Shown here: positions 52,401 through 62,556 of the stretch, one piece after another
How positions within the stretch are numbered: position 1 is the first letter of the stretch
Layout of the letters: each line of letters opens with the position of its first letter
Source of the DNA: Agarophyton chilense
Taxonomy: Eukaryota; Rhodophyta; Florideophyceae; Gracilariales; Gracilariaceae
Assembly (NCBI GenBank): GCA_030374765.1
Contig: JARGXX010000100.1
Span: 186,001-250,000 of the forward strand
Direction: 5' to 3'
DNA: 64,000 bases
Translations under genes and position numbers: made by a program
The notes under the pieces: generated by a model
The model's input: the letters and a program-made list of their open reading frames with translations, nothing else
The model's database searches: none
Told to the model about the DNA's origin: nothing

Positions 52401-53207
52401 AGTCATACACTGTACAAGTTGAAAAAGAATGATGATGGTTCATTGAAGCTTAAAGCTCGCATAGCACCTCACGGTAATGAAGACGATTTAAAGGACTCTC
52501 TAAGCAAAGACTGCAGCACATGCCCTCCTACAGGACTACGGATCCTCGAGTCCATATCTTCTCTCTTTGGGTGGACTCTGTACAAGGCTGACGTGAAGGC
52601 AGCATTTCTACAGACTGGAACAGCTCAGCGTGACGTGTGCGTCAGACCACCGAGAGATAGTGAGATGAAGGCGTCTCACCTGTGGCTTCTCTTAACTGCG
52701 GCGTATGGCTTGGTTAATGCTAACGCCAAGTGGCAAAATCAGTCTGACCAAGTAATGTGTGATATTGGACTCACGCAATCCACGCATGTTCCCCAGCTAT
52801 TTTTCCAAAAGGAGAATGGAAAGCTTGTGCTAATCGTTGCGAAGATTGTCGACGACTTGAAGGCAGCAGGTGTAGGTGACCGGGCTATGGTTTTTCTAGA
52901 CAAGTTCAACAAAAAGTTTAAGTTTGGTGATGTTAACCATGGACCTGGAAAACTTCGCTTCTTTGCTATTAATACAACCCAGAATAGTGACGTTACCACA
53001 GAAACTGATGCAAATGATAAGCTTGATGGTGTTAGCGAATATCCCCTCTCTAGACACCGCCGAAAGGAGTATGAAGAGCCGGTGAATAAGATAGAGAAGT
53101 CAGCATTTTCGTCTATCAACAGCTCCCTTGGATGGATAGGAACAGCTGCCTCTCCGTTTTGTTCATTCTACTCTAGCTATCTCCAGAAAAAAGGCACCGG
53201 AAACTAA
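49407..53207 (+). CDS. copia B Gag-Pol (Gag, protease, integrase, reverse transcriptase)
   Basis: About 1266 residues from ATG 49407. Gag comes first, with a knuckle CDKCGKYGHWKRNH whose last ligand is His, not Cys. The protease site is LVDDGAPYSAIG. An HHCC region follows (HKHVCGH to ECTACRC). The integrase core has CVDHFN, QADKAF and PIESKH, with 32 residues between second Asp and Glu. Reverse transcriptase: YKADVKAAFLQTG (motif A), AAYGLVNANAKWQ, AKIVDDLKAAG (motif C). Motifs are far from standard copia, as in copia D. It ends at TAA after a 1-nt insertion near 53193. Confidence 0.9.
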   Translation: MGPAPQSNLPSRPKFSWDARSPPRTDGKGDQEEFRDAVRLWQMFHNALPDSNSNKIPTTLQAICLKSQLFGRAKDLCSVITDQQLTADGAVQLLVGNVYQTDSLTVVSEAYRAFNALWNTRRGNTESLNNFESRFSAQVAKFNSISTTTKLPECITALMLLSNSSIDDSQRVSVLAAAAPAAENLNAQSSNDEFLSAITYQSVSSVIKQCDKSAPAIGSMDALTASSAGTTSHGKGRYNGNNITMKFPCDKCGKYGHWKRNHKPDGSLPSHVKSFDAPQNGNSRNARDGSSSTSAYASTGFDKSKKKSVSFNMATVSGSSASLPALAQPGPLVDDGAPYSAIGQVEMNLLIGNAGLQTNRKLDRIPKALNGHTHWQYGTGKHASPARRILGSTVLTANFDSGRSVNITHLVLEGSSQWVIGRNVTRKANIEHLERNALAFVIDGNVHLISMVDHEFLSYVPLDSFIEKEKGTSTLSCLSAVTLDNMRWKELKKVIDKVHKHVCGHASFTDYKLLLERNNLWNETIASYVARTMEECTACRCTAVPQPNRKVSISSLSKSFNEVLCVDHFNLDEILLMHCMYLISRYSTAYIVSSTKLYDAVLGFEASWVSQFWYPDSIQADKAFQMGEFKAYADKMGIQIRSIPPGRHSKNPIESKHNIIRSIYLRLKEAAGSEFDSKLAAHKAVSISNDLYGNDTMSAFELAKGFTNPVASRPQDCTVPDDVLEARERMQARRKLALILRSKAVQELPISVGDLVEVFQKKEHAKRGKWSVAKPILSINYDARSVTVPGKAGPQLSVAVEDIRPAIPSTSLAQYVQDGIDELDELLHEKYYGVTDHDVNGAVESSYEVEEPVDDDFSTETSKSEPALGDRISVFWPLEGQFYDGIVHSTADDGHREIHYDDGDTECLDMRKEHWKFASALPANAGKVSSGLEVTSIESSVLSSMLDHFGNKPFLIHQAQGFHQFPLVNAYRTEEETFLKTVRPLPKSNVPSASNIINSHTLYKLKKNDDGSLKLKARIAPHGNEDDLKDSLSKDCSTCPPTGLRILESISSLFGWTLYKADVKAAFLQTGTAQRDVCVRPPRDSEMKASHLWLLLTAAYGLVNANAKWQNQSDQVMCDIGLTQSTHVPQLFFQKENGKLVLIVAKIVDDLKAAGVGDRAMVFLDKFNKKFKFGDVNHGPGKLRFFAINTTQNSDVTTETDANDKLDGVSEYPLSRHRRKEYEEPVNKIEKSAFSSINSSLGWIGTAASPFCSFYSSYLQKKGTGN

Positions 53208-53844
53208 AGTGTGTCATTTGGTTGAGCAGGCTAACATCCTCAGAAAGCTCAAGAAGCTTGGCACCACAATTTCATATCCAAGACCAACGGACAAATTGGA
53301 GCGAGAACTTTCTGTTCTTGTATTTTCTAATGCGTCAAGGATAGATGATGTTGGTCAGTTAGGAGTGCTTACTGGCCTTTTGGTAGGAGAGATGAAGAGT
53401 AACGCAATTTATCATCCTATTTCTTGGATTCCTCACAAGTCTAAGAGGCCAGTGAAGAGTGTGACTGCGGCAGAGATATTGGCTGCTGGTGAGGGAATTG
53501 ACGAAGGAAAGGTAATTGCCAGTGCTTACTCCCAGTTGTTGGACATGGATATCCGTATGAGACTCTGCGTAGATTCAAAGGATTTAATCACTTCGCTGTC
53601 AACTCAGAAAAACTCTATCGATAATTCTATCAGGGGTGACGTTGGATGTATCAGGTATGAGTTTCAGACTGGTGCTGTAGAGAAGATATCCTGGATACCT
53701 GGAAGCACTAATCTGTCCGACCCTCTGACAAAGAAAGACAGTAGTCTTACGGACGCCCTGCAACTGACACTCTTCACAGGTCGACTATCCATCGACCTAG
53801 ACTGTGTTTCGGAAACCAAAAGTTCAGAGAAGAACTTCGGCTGA
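53193..53844 (+). pseudogene. copia B RNase H (one frame off)
   Basis: Follows the frameshift in an aaaaaagg run (KKAPETKVCHLVEQ expected, KKGTGN found). RNase H features: VLVFSNASRIDD, where copia D has FSDAS, so the first catalytic Asp is Asn here; SVTAAEILAAGEG (Glu); LCVDSKDLITS (Asp). It ends KISWIPGSTNLSDPLTKKD and a stop before the polypurine tract gaaaggggaggag. Confidence 0.85.
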
Positions 53845-53855
53845 AAGGGGAGGAG

Positions 53856-54151
53856 TATTAATATGACGACCGGTCATATCTGAATGGCTTTGTAATTCTT
53901 GTTGTCGGGCTGCTTAATGATGCAACCTTCTGCTTGTCTTACTACTTTACATGGCACCCGTTTATGTCTCTCGGGTGCTGCAGTTTGTATCTCTATGCTT
54001 CGTATGTATTGTTGTTTGCTACTTAAGGTCTATCCGAGTCTTGATTGTAAAACCACGGGACAACGCGCTCTCGGCTGGCGTGTACTTTGTTCTACACCTT
54101 GTTTGTGTTATCGACGTGTATCGATTTCAGGTTACAGCCCAACTATTCTTA
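53856..54151 (+). repeat. copia B 3' LTR
   Basis: 286 of 296 bases agree with the 5' LTR. It is followed by gtttc, then copia C sequence. Confidence 0.92.
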
Positions 54152-56580
54152 GTTTCCGTGTTTTGTTTTCCTGGGAAGAAGTCATTTATTTTTCCATTGC
54201 ACTCTTCCAATTGTTTCTATCCGGTTCTATGATTGCATCATTGTTCGTTTTCGGTTTTGTCTCATTAACCAGCATCATTGCCGCTCCTTGTCAATTTTCC
54301 TCATTTTCATCAGTGTCTTCGTAAGTTATCCATGTAGGCTGTTTTCTGATTCTTTCTGAACGTCTGGGAACCGCGTCAATATTTTCTCCATTGTCGTCGT
54401 GAACGTCATGTTGATCTTGAATATTTTCTGATAATATTGTATGCGTTTCTTCCTGATTCTGAATACTGTTTTCCGTTCTTACTTCAATCTCAAAATTCCT
54501 TGTATACGGTATTTCTTGAAATTTAGCGTTCGCACTCACGACGACTATTTTTGTCTTATCATCCATGAATCGGTAATTCTTCCTTTTATATCCAAGAAAA
54601 GTACATAATTTGGCTTTCGTATCCCATTTCCTTCTATTTTCTTCTGGAATAAAAATTAACGCACTGCATCCAAAAGCGCGAAGATGAAAAACGTTTGGTT
54701 TGCTTCCAGACCATTTTTCAAAAGAACTCATGTCTCCCAGAATTTTCGTTGGCATAAAGTTTCTTAGTTCATTGCAGTTTGAACTGCCTCTGCCCAAAAA
54801 ACTTTAGGTAATCCTCGATAGTACAGCATGAATCGAGCTTTTCAACAGAGTGTTCGATTAATCTTCTCTGCAATTCCATTTTGTTGTGGCTGATGAGCTG
54901 CTGTTAACTCTTGAATAATTCCTTTCTTCTTTAAAAAGGTCTGTAGATTTTCAGAAATATACTGACCACCTCTGTCGCTCCGAATCCGTTTCATAGACAG
55001 GTCTGTTTTTTTCTCGATCATCGTATCGAAAACCGTAATTTTTGCTGTGGCTTCATCTTTGCTTCTTATAAAATAGTCAAATGATTTTCTGGTGATGTCA
55101 TCTGTGAATGCTAGAACATAAAAATTCCCTGCTTTCGATTTCGTACTAATTGGTTCACAAAGATCCGTGTGGATCAGCTCTAGCTCGTCTTTGGAGTGAT
55201 ATTTCTTGAGTGGTTTGAACGATTTTGAAACCATTTTTCCAAGATCGCAGCCTTTGCATGTTTCACTAGTTTTGCCTTTCAGAGCTTCAGGGATTCCGTC
55301 TGCTGTTTTCTTTGAAACAATTTGTTTTAAAACTGTTTCCCCAGCGAGTCCCAATCTGGCGTGCCACAGTTCATATTCATTTGATGTTGCGGCATATGCA
55401 TAATGCTTTTTCTGTATTTCCTTATGCTTCTGAAACTGTATGTTGAATTTCTTTCCTTACTTGAAGCGGTGTTTCATTTGTTTCTTTTAAAGATACCCGG
55501 CACCATCCATTTTTGAATTCAAGTGAGTGACCACGTCCGTCAATTTGTCAAATAGAAATAATATTCGTGGCGATTTCAGGAACATAAAGCACATTTTGAA
55601 CTGAAATAGTGCTTTTCTTTCCATGAATAAAACTTTCCATCGATATATCTCGTTCTTTGTTAGAGAATGCGCTTGATCCATCTTCAAGTCGTATACTTAT
55701 AGAATGAATATTCTTGACTGTTCTTTCCATGAACCATTTTTCGTCGTTTGTCATGTGAAATGATGCCCCAGAGTATACCAAGTTTCGGATACTTTTTCTA
55801 CGTTCTGTTCGGCCATTAGAAAATGTGATAAATTTCTGTTCGAATTATCCGTCCTTTCATTCTGCTGATTACTCGATGCAGAATTATTTGCTAAACTATG
55901 ATTGTTCTTTTTTCGAATTCTGCAGTCTGCTATTTTATGTCCTTTCTTCTGACAATAATGGCATTGAAACGGTAAGGGTGTTTTCAGTTTGTTCGATTTT
56001 CCCTGTAACAGGTTTCCAGATTTTTCATTCTCTGAAGAAGAATTTTTTCTGGACTCCTCTCGTAAAAGTCTGTCGTGTGGTTCTTAGATACTAAATTTTT
56101 CTGCCATGTTTTCAAATGTTACCACCAAACTTTCATACGATTTTTGCAAACTTCGTAGTAGACACATAACATACTCTTCTTTCGATTTTTGAAATCCAAG
56201 TTGGTGCAATCTGGTTTTTAAACGCTTCAGATCTTCAATGTGTTGTTTTACTGAATCTCCTTCATTTAGTCTCTTTGAAATTGATTTTTCTCTAAGTCCA
56301 TTTTTTTGTAATTCCTTTGTTTTCATAAACTTCTGACAAAGCATTCCATGGCTTCTGTTCCATTCGTGGCAGATTCAACATAGATAATTTGACTATCATC
56401 GACAAAAAGGCTGATATCTATGAAAGGTTTTTCGTTTGCTTTCGAGTCTTCTTCACTTTTTATCACGACGTTCCAGTAGTTTTTCTGCTTGAAATAGCTC
56501 ATCATTCTGAATTTCCAGGAGTAGAAATTATCTCCATTTAGTTTTTCTATTTTAAATGTGTTTTTGTCCTCAATATCCAT
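54152..56580 (-). pseudogene. copia C Gag, protease and integrase
   Basis: Gag from ATG 56580 (MDIEDKNTFKIEKLNGDNFYSWKF begins the typical copia N-terminus), then a second frame 56084-56344 and a CCHC knuckle (CHYCQKKGHKIADC) near 55918-55960. The protease site reads VYSGASFHMT, Tyr replacing the Asp. Integrase: CKGCDLGKM zinc end, IHTDLCEP, IRSDRGGQYIS and NGIAEKINRTL, all three acidic residues present. The C-terminal SEN.. and RRSERIRKQPTWITYEDT part ends at copia B. Confidence 0.9.
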
Positions 56581-57304
56581 CTATTTTTAGTTGTTTGCTG
56601 CTTCAGTAAATTTCTTAAATGTGATGTAACATTTTTATGTTCGCTCGAATAGTCGTATTTGTAAAAGAAAAGACTATTTTAAATAGTACTAAACAATCCT
56701 CTACCACTGTACTCAAGGTTTCCTGTTTATCTAAGCAGCGCTTGTTGATTTCGATGTACACCACAAACTTCTGTTTTGAGGGGATTCTGAAAAATTCTGA
56801 ACTGTTCCTGAACGATTTGACTAAATTCTGTACGGTTGTAAGTTGAGCTTTGGACATGTTGTTGAAGTTCATACGTTTGCAGTGGTGGGGACAATCTCAA
56901 CACAAACAATAGTCGGCACAAAGGGTCTGCCGGGAGCTCTGGGAAGAGCTCTGAGGATATTGTGTGGGATTTATAAAAAGATACTACGCGACCATTCGGA
57001 TTATTAGTGTGACGTACTACTTCACATAGTCTGTACGTCATCGTTGAAAGTTGTAGTTGTCAAAACTCTCTCAGAACTGCACTTTTGTGAAAATATCCTG
57101 GAATGACATTATTGGTTGCTAAAAGGTAGGTGACAGGGCTCTACTCTACAGACACCAGATACAGCACAATGGCGCTCGAAGAATTTGCATCGTCTCCACA
57201 ATCGTTTTTATCTCCCGGGACGCCCCCTTTTATATCCACTTTTCTATACCCTTTCGCCATCTTCGTGTTAACTGTGTCCTTACGTAGATTATCAGCTTAT
57301 GGCC
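56581..57304 (-). other. unassigned stretch between copia C and gypsy-3
   Basis: Open frames here (for example 56727-57041, minus) have no motif I know. On the minus strand two TATA-like boxes stand near 56965 (ttttataaat) and 57236 (ggatataaaagggggcg). The second, strong one could belong to a lost copia C LTR or to an unrelated promoter. No match to the copia C 3' LTR was seen. Confidence 0.4.
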
Positions 57305-57748
57305 TGTAACGCAATGACTGGTGGGTCGCCGTACTGGTCTCAACCGGAGGTAGCGTGGTAAAGCGGGTCCTAAGGTTCGTATCCTTGACGGCGGCACTCC
57401 CAGAGTACTTGGTGCAATGTACTGGTCTTTACTGCGTAGTCCTACCGGTCAGAGCTATGGAAACGATGGCTTGAAGTCCAATTAGTGGAATTAATATACC
57501 AAAAGGGGTTACTTAGTATCCTAACGGTGCCTACCTTACTCTAAATGAGAATCGTCACTCGAGCCAAGTAAATAGCAATGGCAAGGCGCTGTGATCTCTC
57601 TGGCACTGTAATGATAATCTATTACACTAATTAAAATAATAATAATTTAAATGAGCCCAGCTGAGGTCAGCCCGTCCACATGTCGTCTGTAAGATACCTC
57701 AGACCCCAGCGGCTTACAGCGCTCAACCGTTATCGTTGCTCCTTCACA
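57305..57748 (-). repeat. gypsy-3 3' LTR
   Basis: TGTAACGC to CTTCACA, 444 bp, then tatctccctcctta (polypurine tract complement). The tRNA-like block is present, with a changed B box GGTTCGTATCC at 57374-57384. Confidence 0.85.
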
Positions 57749-57797
57749 TATCTCCCTCCTTAGGATTCGGCCGTCACGGCGAAGTCCAGCTGGTCTC

Positions 57798-60247
57798 ATG
57801 ATTGACCCGGGGGACGTGAGCACTTTGGTGCTCCCAGTACCATTGGGCGCGAAGGGACGTCGCGTCGTCATCGCCTGCGGGGATGCGGGGAAGTGTGAGC
57901 TGACCATTGGCACCGATGGGCAATTAATTTGCCTAAGGACTGAAACTCCCACGCGTCGTGAGCGCTGGCCATAGGTGCATCACCGGCGCATTCCTCGCGT
58001 CGAGTTGCCGAGACGGTCCATTTGCTTCTTCTCCTCTGACGGTCATTGGGGCCTTCCTCAGTCTCCGCTCTTTCTTTAGCGACCCTCCGCGCTTTGTCCA
58101 CCGTGATTCATGCCTGTCAGTCAGCTTGGGTCGATTCCGTCAATCGCCTTCCCATCGTGGTACTTTTCCATTGGTCGCGCGCGATGCCGAACTAGCCTTA
58201 TAAGCCCGTCGGGTATGCCATTCTCCCTCCGGACTTTGTCACTTCCGTCGGTTTTCCGACCCATTTCCCGGCGTACCAGCCTGTGGGACGCCGCACAATG
58301 GCTTTGAACAACCAAGCAGGGAGCTTCTCGGGATACCAAGTGGCTTATGAACGTCCCAGGGACCGCTATGACCAAACCATCGGGCGAAACCCGCAGGCAG
58401 TGCGCCATGCCATTCTTCCGTCCTTTGTGGAGGAATACCAAAGGTTCTGTGAGATGCACCACGACGCCCAGAGGTTCGCGAAGATACCCGACTTCGGGAG
58501 GGGCAGTAAGACCGCGCGCCGTGTCTCGTGATATAACCGATAGTTGCATTGTCTTGTGGATCGGCGTTCGGCGACACACTGTCGCATCTTTATCAAAGCG
58601 AATATGCCGTACGTCCTCTGCGAGAAGGATGCCGGATACCAGTCCAGGGTGAACAAACTCCTTTTGGAACTATACACGGACTTCATCTGGCCTCATGTGA
58701 AATTTTCTTCGGCGGGTCACAACCTCTTGGCGCTCATGTGCTTCTGTTCGTCGTATGGCCGCCTGTTTTGGATGTCCAAGAGGGTCTACTGGAACGAGAT
58801 GCACGAGTAAGATGGTCGTTTACGTCAATCCCTGGAGATCTTCTTCTGCTAGCACCAGGTGGAGTTTCATGACATGAGCGCCGACAGGCGTCCTCCGTTA
58901 CATCTCTCTTTGCCCCGTGCGAATGAGATCCAGTGGGCCATGTACTGGCGTGAATCGCCGCTCTTTTTGGTCCCCACCCCGTCTGTTGTGGCGTACCATT
59001 CGTCGCAACTCATGGGCGACGACAATGACCGAAAGTCTTGGGTTTCCTGGCAGGTATTTTTCGTTGAGTTCAACGGGATGTCCCTTATGGCCTTCCTAGA
59101 TACGGCGAATTACGTAGTCCGTGGTAATGTCCGTTCGGATGTTTGGAGGGTATGGTACGACGAGAACATACCCGGTCCTCGAGGTCGTCTAGTTCCGCTC
59201 CTTGACATCATGATCCGTTTCCTGCGGAACCGGGGCATCCAGAATATCGTTCGTGGGACCCAGTTCGACGTCGATGAGGCCGAGGCTCTTTTGGATCATG
59301 TCTTACGGGTCGAGTGGGGCAAGACTCCCGGCTTTTTTTGTATGAAAACGATATCAACTCATTCACGCCGATTCCGTTACATCCAAAGGGTCCATCCCAC
59401 CAAGCTTTTGAAGAATCAACCATCAGACATTCCGAGGCGCCATTTGCCCGACTGTTATCCGAAGACCATCGGTTTCGATCCCCTGTGCTTCGACCCTGAT
59501 GTGGAAGGAGCGCCGTTAGTTTCTGCTGACATGTACTACGGAGAATCCTTTGGTGAAGATCCCTTCGTCTTACCCGTGGAGGGCGTTCATCCTCTGGTTG
59601 AGTCCGCCGTTGTATTGCCGACCGGTTCTTCACCTTCAGCTCCTCCGGGCGCTGCTCCTCAGGATGAGCTCTCGTATGAACCGGCCTTCGCCCAAGTGAC
59701 TATTCCTCCTGGCGAGGTTACCGTCGAGACCGAAAGTTCTGTAAGCAAGGCACTTACTCAGACGTCCACCGGGGGCGTCGACATCGCTCCATCCTCTCCA
59801 TTGGTCCACTTTCTTACTTCGGTCACGGCTGCCGCCGCGGACCTCAGTCATGTCTGCTGTACCTTTGATATCACGTCCTCGATGGACATTGCGACAGTCC
59901 TGAGGGAAGCCTGCTCTTGGGCGCGTCGCTTGGCTCGCCACGCCGCGGTTGTCTAACAGGGTCAGGACCTGAAAACGGCCATGGTCAACATCCTGCAGCA
60001 GAATGCGTAGGCGATTTCCCAGAGGGTCACTGTCGACTTCGATGCCCGATATGGTCTCAATTTGAGTGACTGGGAGGCTTCCGATGGTGACGATAGTTCC
60101 TCAGCAGAATGTCCGCCGAAGAAGGGTGCTCGGATCGCTTGGGCCAGTCCTAGTGGTCCATTTGGCTCCTCGGGTGACCCTAGTCCTGGTTTTGCTCCTG
60201 CAGGTTCCAATGAAGACGACGGAGTTACTCCCGCGCCGCCCCAGTGA
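57798..60247 (+). pseudogene. gypsy-3 antisense gene (aORF), unknown protein
   Basis: First piece from ATG 57798 (MIDPGDVSTLVLPVPLGAKG). After a frame change it runs in one frame from about 58296 (MALNNQAGSFSGYQ) to 60247, broken by stops near 58529, 58541, 58808, 58850, 59954 and 60009. Middle part: LLELYTDFIWPHVKF and FFVEFNGMSLMAFLDTANYV. The last part is Ser/Pro-rich, then helical (LREACSWARRL), then acidic and basic (SDWEASDGDD; PPKKGAR). About 800 residues if whole. No known domain. The last two stops are CAA and CAG in gypsy-2, which shows that the frame was once coding. Confidence 0.7.
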
Positions 60248-60322
60248 GTCCTGTTGGTGTTTGAAGCTCTTCCGCGAACCTTGAGGTCATGCCGAGGGCT
60301 GTTCTACCTCTGTTAGTTGTCA

Positions 60323-60328
60323 AATAAA
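60323..60328 (+). terminator. AATAAA poly(A) signal for the gypsy-3 antisense gene
   Basis: AATAAA 76 nt after the gene end and directly next to the pol stop side (60329), so the two genes meet tail to tail. Conserved with gypsy-2. Confidence 0.6.
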
Positions 60329-61045
60329 TTAATGCTTGTGCTTTCGCAGGGTCGTTCTTGTATCTCCAATGTGCGTGCCCCAGGACGGCGTCCCATCTTG
60401 AGAGCGTCCCCGGTCTTTTTCAGGTGTCTCCGAAGGACTGACTTTGTCCCCTGATGCGAGATCTACGACGAACCGTCTTGCTGCGACGAACAATCCTGTC
60501 GGGAGGCGGTCTGGAAGGCGTTTTGGGACTATTCGGGACAAGGGTTGGATTATTCGGACCAATGGTTGCCCCCTTCTCAAGGCCGCGCTCCGAATGGCTG
60601 ATTCTGCGCCAATTGAGTGCTCCTTCCTGAAGGACGCGCTCCGAGTGGCTGATTCTGCGCCAATAGCAGCCGATAAAATAGCAGAAATGGTTTGAGGCTC
60701 TAGCCAAGTATCTGGCTTAGGTGTGTAGCAGAGCCAACGGACGCGATAGCGCATAGTTCCACCTTCTCCCATACCTGAGGAGATGATGCGCTCAATCACA
60801 TATTCCGCTTGGTGTTCATCCTCCGGAAGGAGAGTGTGGTCCAGAGGGGCGAGTCCATCAGAGTCTGTTGGGAGCGATGGTTCATAGTAGTTAGCCTTGA
60901 CCATCGTGTCCGTGGGGCTAGTTGAGTCCTCGGAAACTGCCTTAGTGGGTGTGGAGACTTGAGTGTCGACCTGAGGTCGTGGTGCTTCCGTTGGGCCAGG
61001 GGGCTGGGACGTTCGTGGTCCGGAGGAATTGGGAGCTCGTGTCAC
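60329..61045 (-). pseudogene. gypsy-3 chromodomain and tail
   Basis: 238 codons. Chromodomain: EYVIERIISSGMGEGG, MRYRVRWLCYTPKPDTW and LEPQTI, with the aromatic Trp kept (RVRW). The tail has a 17-residue tandem duplication (IGAESATRSASF and IGAESAIRSAAL) produced by a 51-bp repeat at about 60584-60685, absent from gypsy-2. A stop upstream separates it from integrase. Confidence 0.82.
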
Positions 61046-62466
61046 GCAGTCAATAGAAACAGTGTCCTGTAGGCCGTCAATGAGTAAAATGATGGTGTGA
61101 TAATTGGCCTTAAGGACTTTTTATGGTCCCATAGAGCGGGTTAAGAGCTTCCGCGTAGTGTCCTCGAGTTCCTCACTGTCCTTCGGTGGCCGGTATAGGT
61201 AATCCAGATCTCCTTTCCCAAAAGGTCGGTGTGTTCTAAACGGCTTTGTCGAAATTGCACTTGTATCGCCGTTGGGCTTTGGTTAGTACAGCTCTGGCCG
61301 ATTGGAGAATGCGGTCAATGCGTCGGCGCGAGTAGCGCTTCGCCTGGGTAGGAGTCATTCCTTAGATTATGTCCTGGGGTATGATCGATTCCTGAAGGTC
61401 AACAGCTATCGGCGGCGGCGCTCTCGTTAGCGTTAAGTCGAACGCCGTTGTCCCTATGGTAGCGTGCACCTGCGTAGTGTAGGCATAAAACAGTGGCTCA
61501 ACGTATTCGTCCCAGTTCAATTGGTGCTCCTAAACGTAGTGCGCCGATCGGTCCAGAAGGACCCAGTTTAAAAGTTTGGCTTGGCCATTGGTTTGCAAGT
61601 GGTACGCCGTGGTGGTCACATGTTTGATACCAAAGGTAGAACAGACATGCGAGAAGAAGTTTGATAGGAACTTTCTGCCGTTATCCGTAAAGAGGTAGAG
61701 TGGCATGCCATTTGGATATACATAGTGGGACAAGAAGGCTCTGGCGACATCCGTGGCCGTTGTCTTTCCAAGGGGTAGGGCTCGGGTCAGCTTGGTAAAC
61801 CTATCGGTTATGACCAAAACAAATCGTTTCCATGAGACGAAGTAGGCAAAAGCCGAAGTATATCCATTGCAACGAATTCCATCGGACCTGCGGCGGGGAA
61901 GAGCTTCAGTTTGGCCTGATGGTTGGCGCGAGACCCTCGGATCTGTGCGCACGATGCACAGTTCCGTGCGGGTTGCCATTGGTTCTGCGCCATTAGTGGC
62001 CAGTAGAAATCTTTCTTAGGGTCTGTTACATTCGCCGGCCTCCAGTGGAACCAGCCAAGCGAGGGAAATGGGCGAGGTAAAGAAATCGCGCCCTTAGCGA
62101 AGTTTGTATCACTCGTTGAAGTGCGCCATCCAGCGGTGAGCGGCAACATAGTAATCCAAATCGTTCATAGTCGAACAGGCATCCTGGGGTTCCTACCAAT
62201 TGGGCTGTTTCCTTGCAGTATCCGTTTTCGATCTGCGCCTGTTGGAGTTCCTCAATAGTTATAAGGAGGAGCTCTTTTTCCTGCGGGGCTATCGCTTCAA
62301 CCTGAGGTGGTGCCGAATGGGGCGGTACTGTCTCCCATTCCAATAGGTATACTTCGTTCTTCTTTACCACAGGATTCTCCGATTGCACCTTACCCATAAG
62401 TTCATCTGTTTCCGTATAGTCCTGTGGTCCATTATCTGCGAAGAGAGTAGGAATGAGGTCGTTCAA
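61046..62466 (-). pseudogene. gypsy-3 integrase
   Basis: Frames 61530-61979 and 61808-62466. FVLVITDRFTKLTRAL, LFTDNGRKFLSNFF (second Asp) and HLQTNGQAKLLNW, where the catalytic Glu of gypsy-2 (QAERFN) is Lys. The N-terminal zinc region has CASCAQIRG, keeping the paired Cys. The C-terminal part 61046-61529 matches gypsy-2 but has no long frame. Confidence 0.83.
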
Positions 62467-62556
62467 TGGCTTGTCATCAGTTCCGTTGGTAATGATTCGT
62501 GAAAGGGCATCTGTTGCCTTATGCTTGACTTCCCGCCTATAGATTATCTTGTAGTC

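Larger units (their letters stand above)
49108..54151 (+). mobile_element. Ty1/copia element copia B (5.04 kb, nearly intact)
   Basis: LTRs of 296 bp each that differ at 10 sites, eight of them transitions. The target duplication gtttc is exact at 49103-49107 and 54152-54156. One gag-pol frame of about 1266 codons from the ATG in the primer-binding site, then a single 1-nt frameshift before RNase H. It is closely related to copia D and F. The LTR ends are TATTAATATG and ATTCTTA rather than TG and CA. Confidence 0.95.
47466..56580 (-). mobile_element. Ty1/copia element copia C, split by copia B
   Basis: Minus strand: gag start at 56580, then protease and integrase down to 54152, then copia B, then reverse transcriptase and RNase H from 49107 to 47671 and a 3' LTR. 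Reading across copia B, with one gtttc removed, joins the two halves. Its pol resembles plant and animal copia more than copia B does. It is AT-rich and full of frameshifts, so old. I cannot find a 5' LTR matching the 3' one. Confidence 0.9.
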
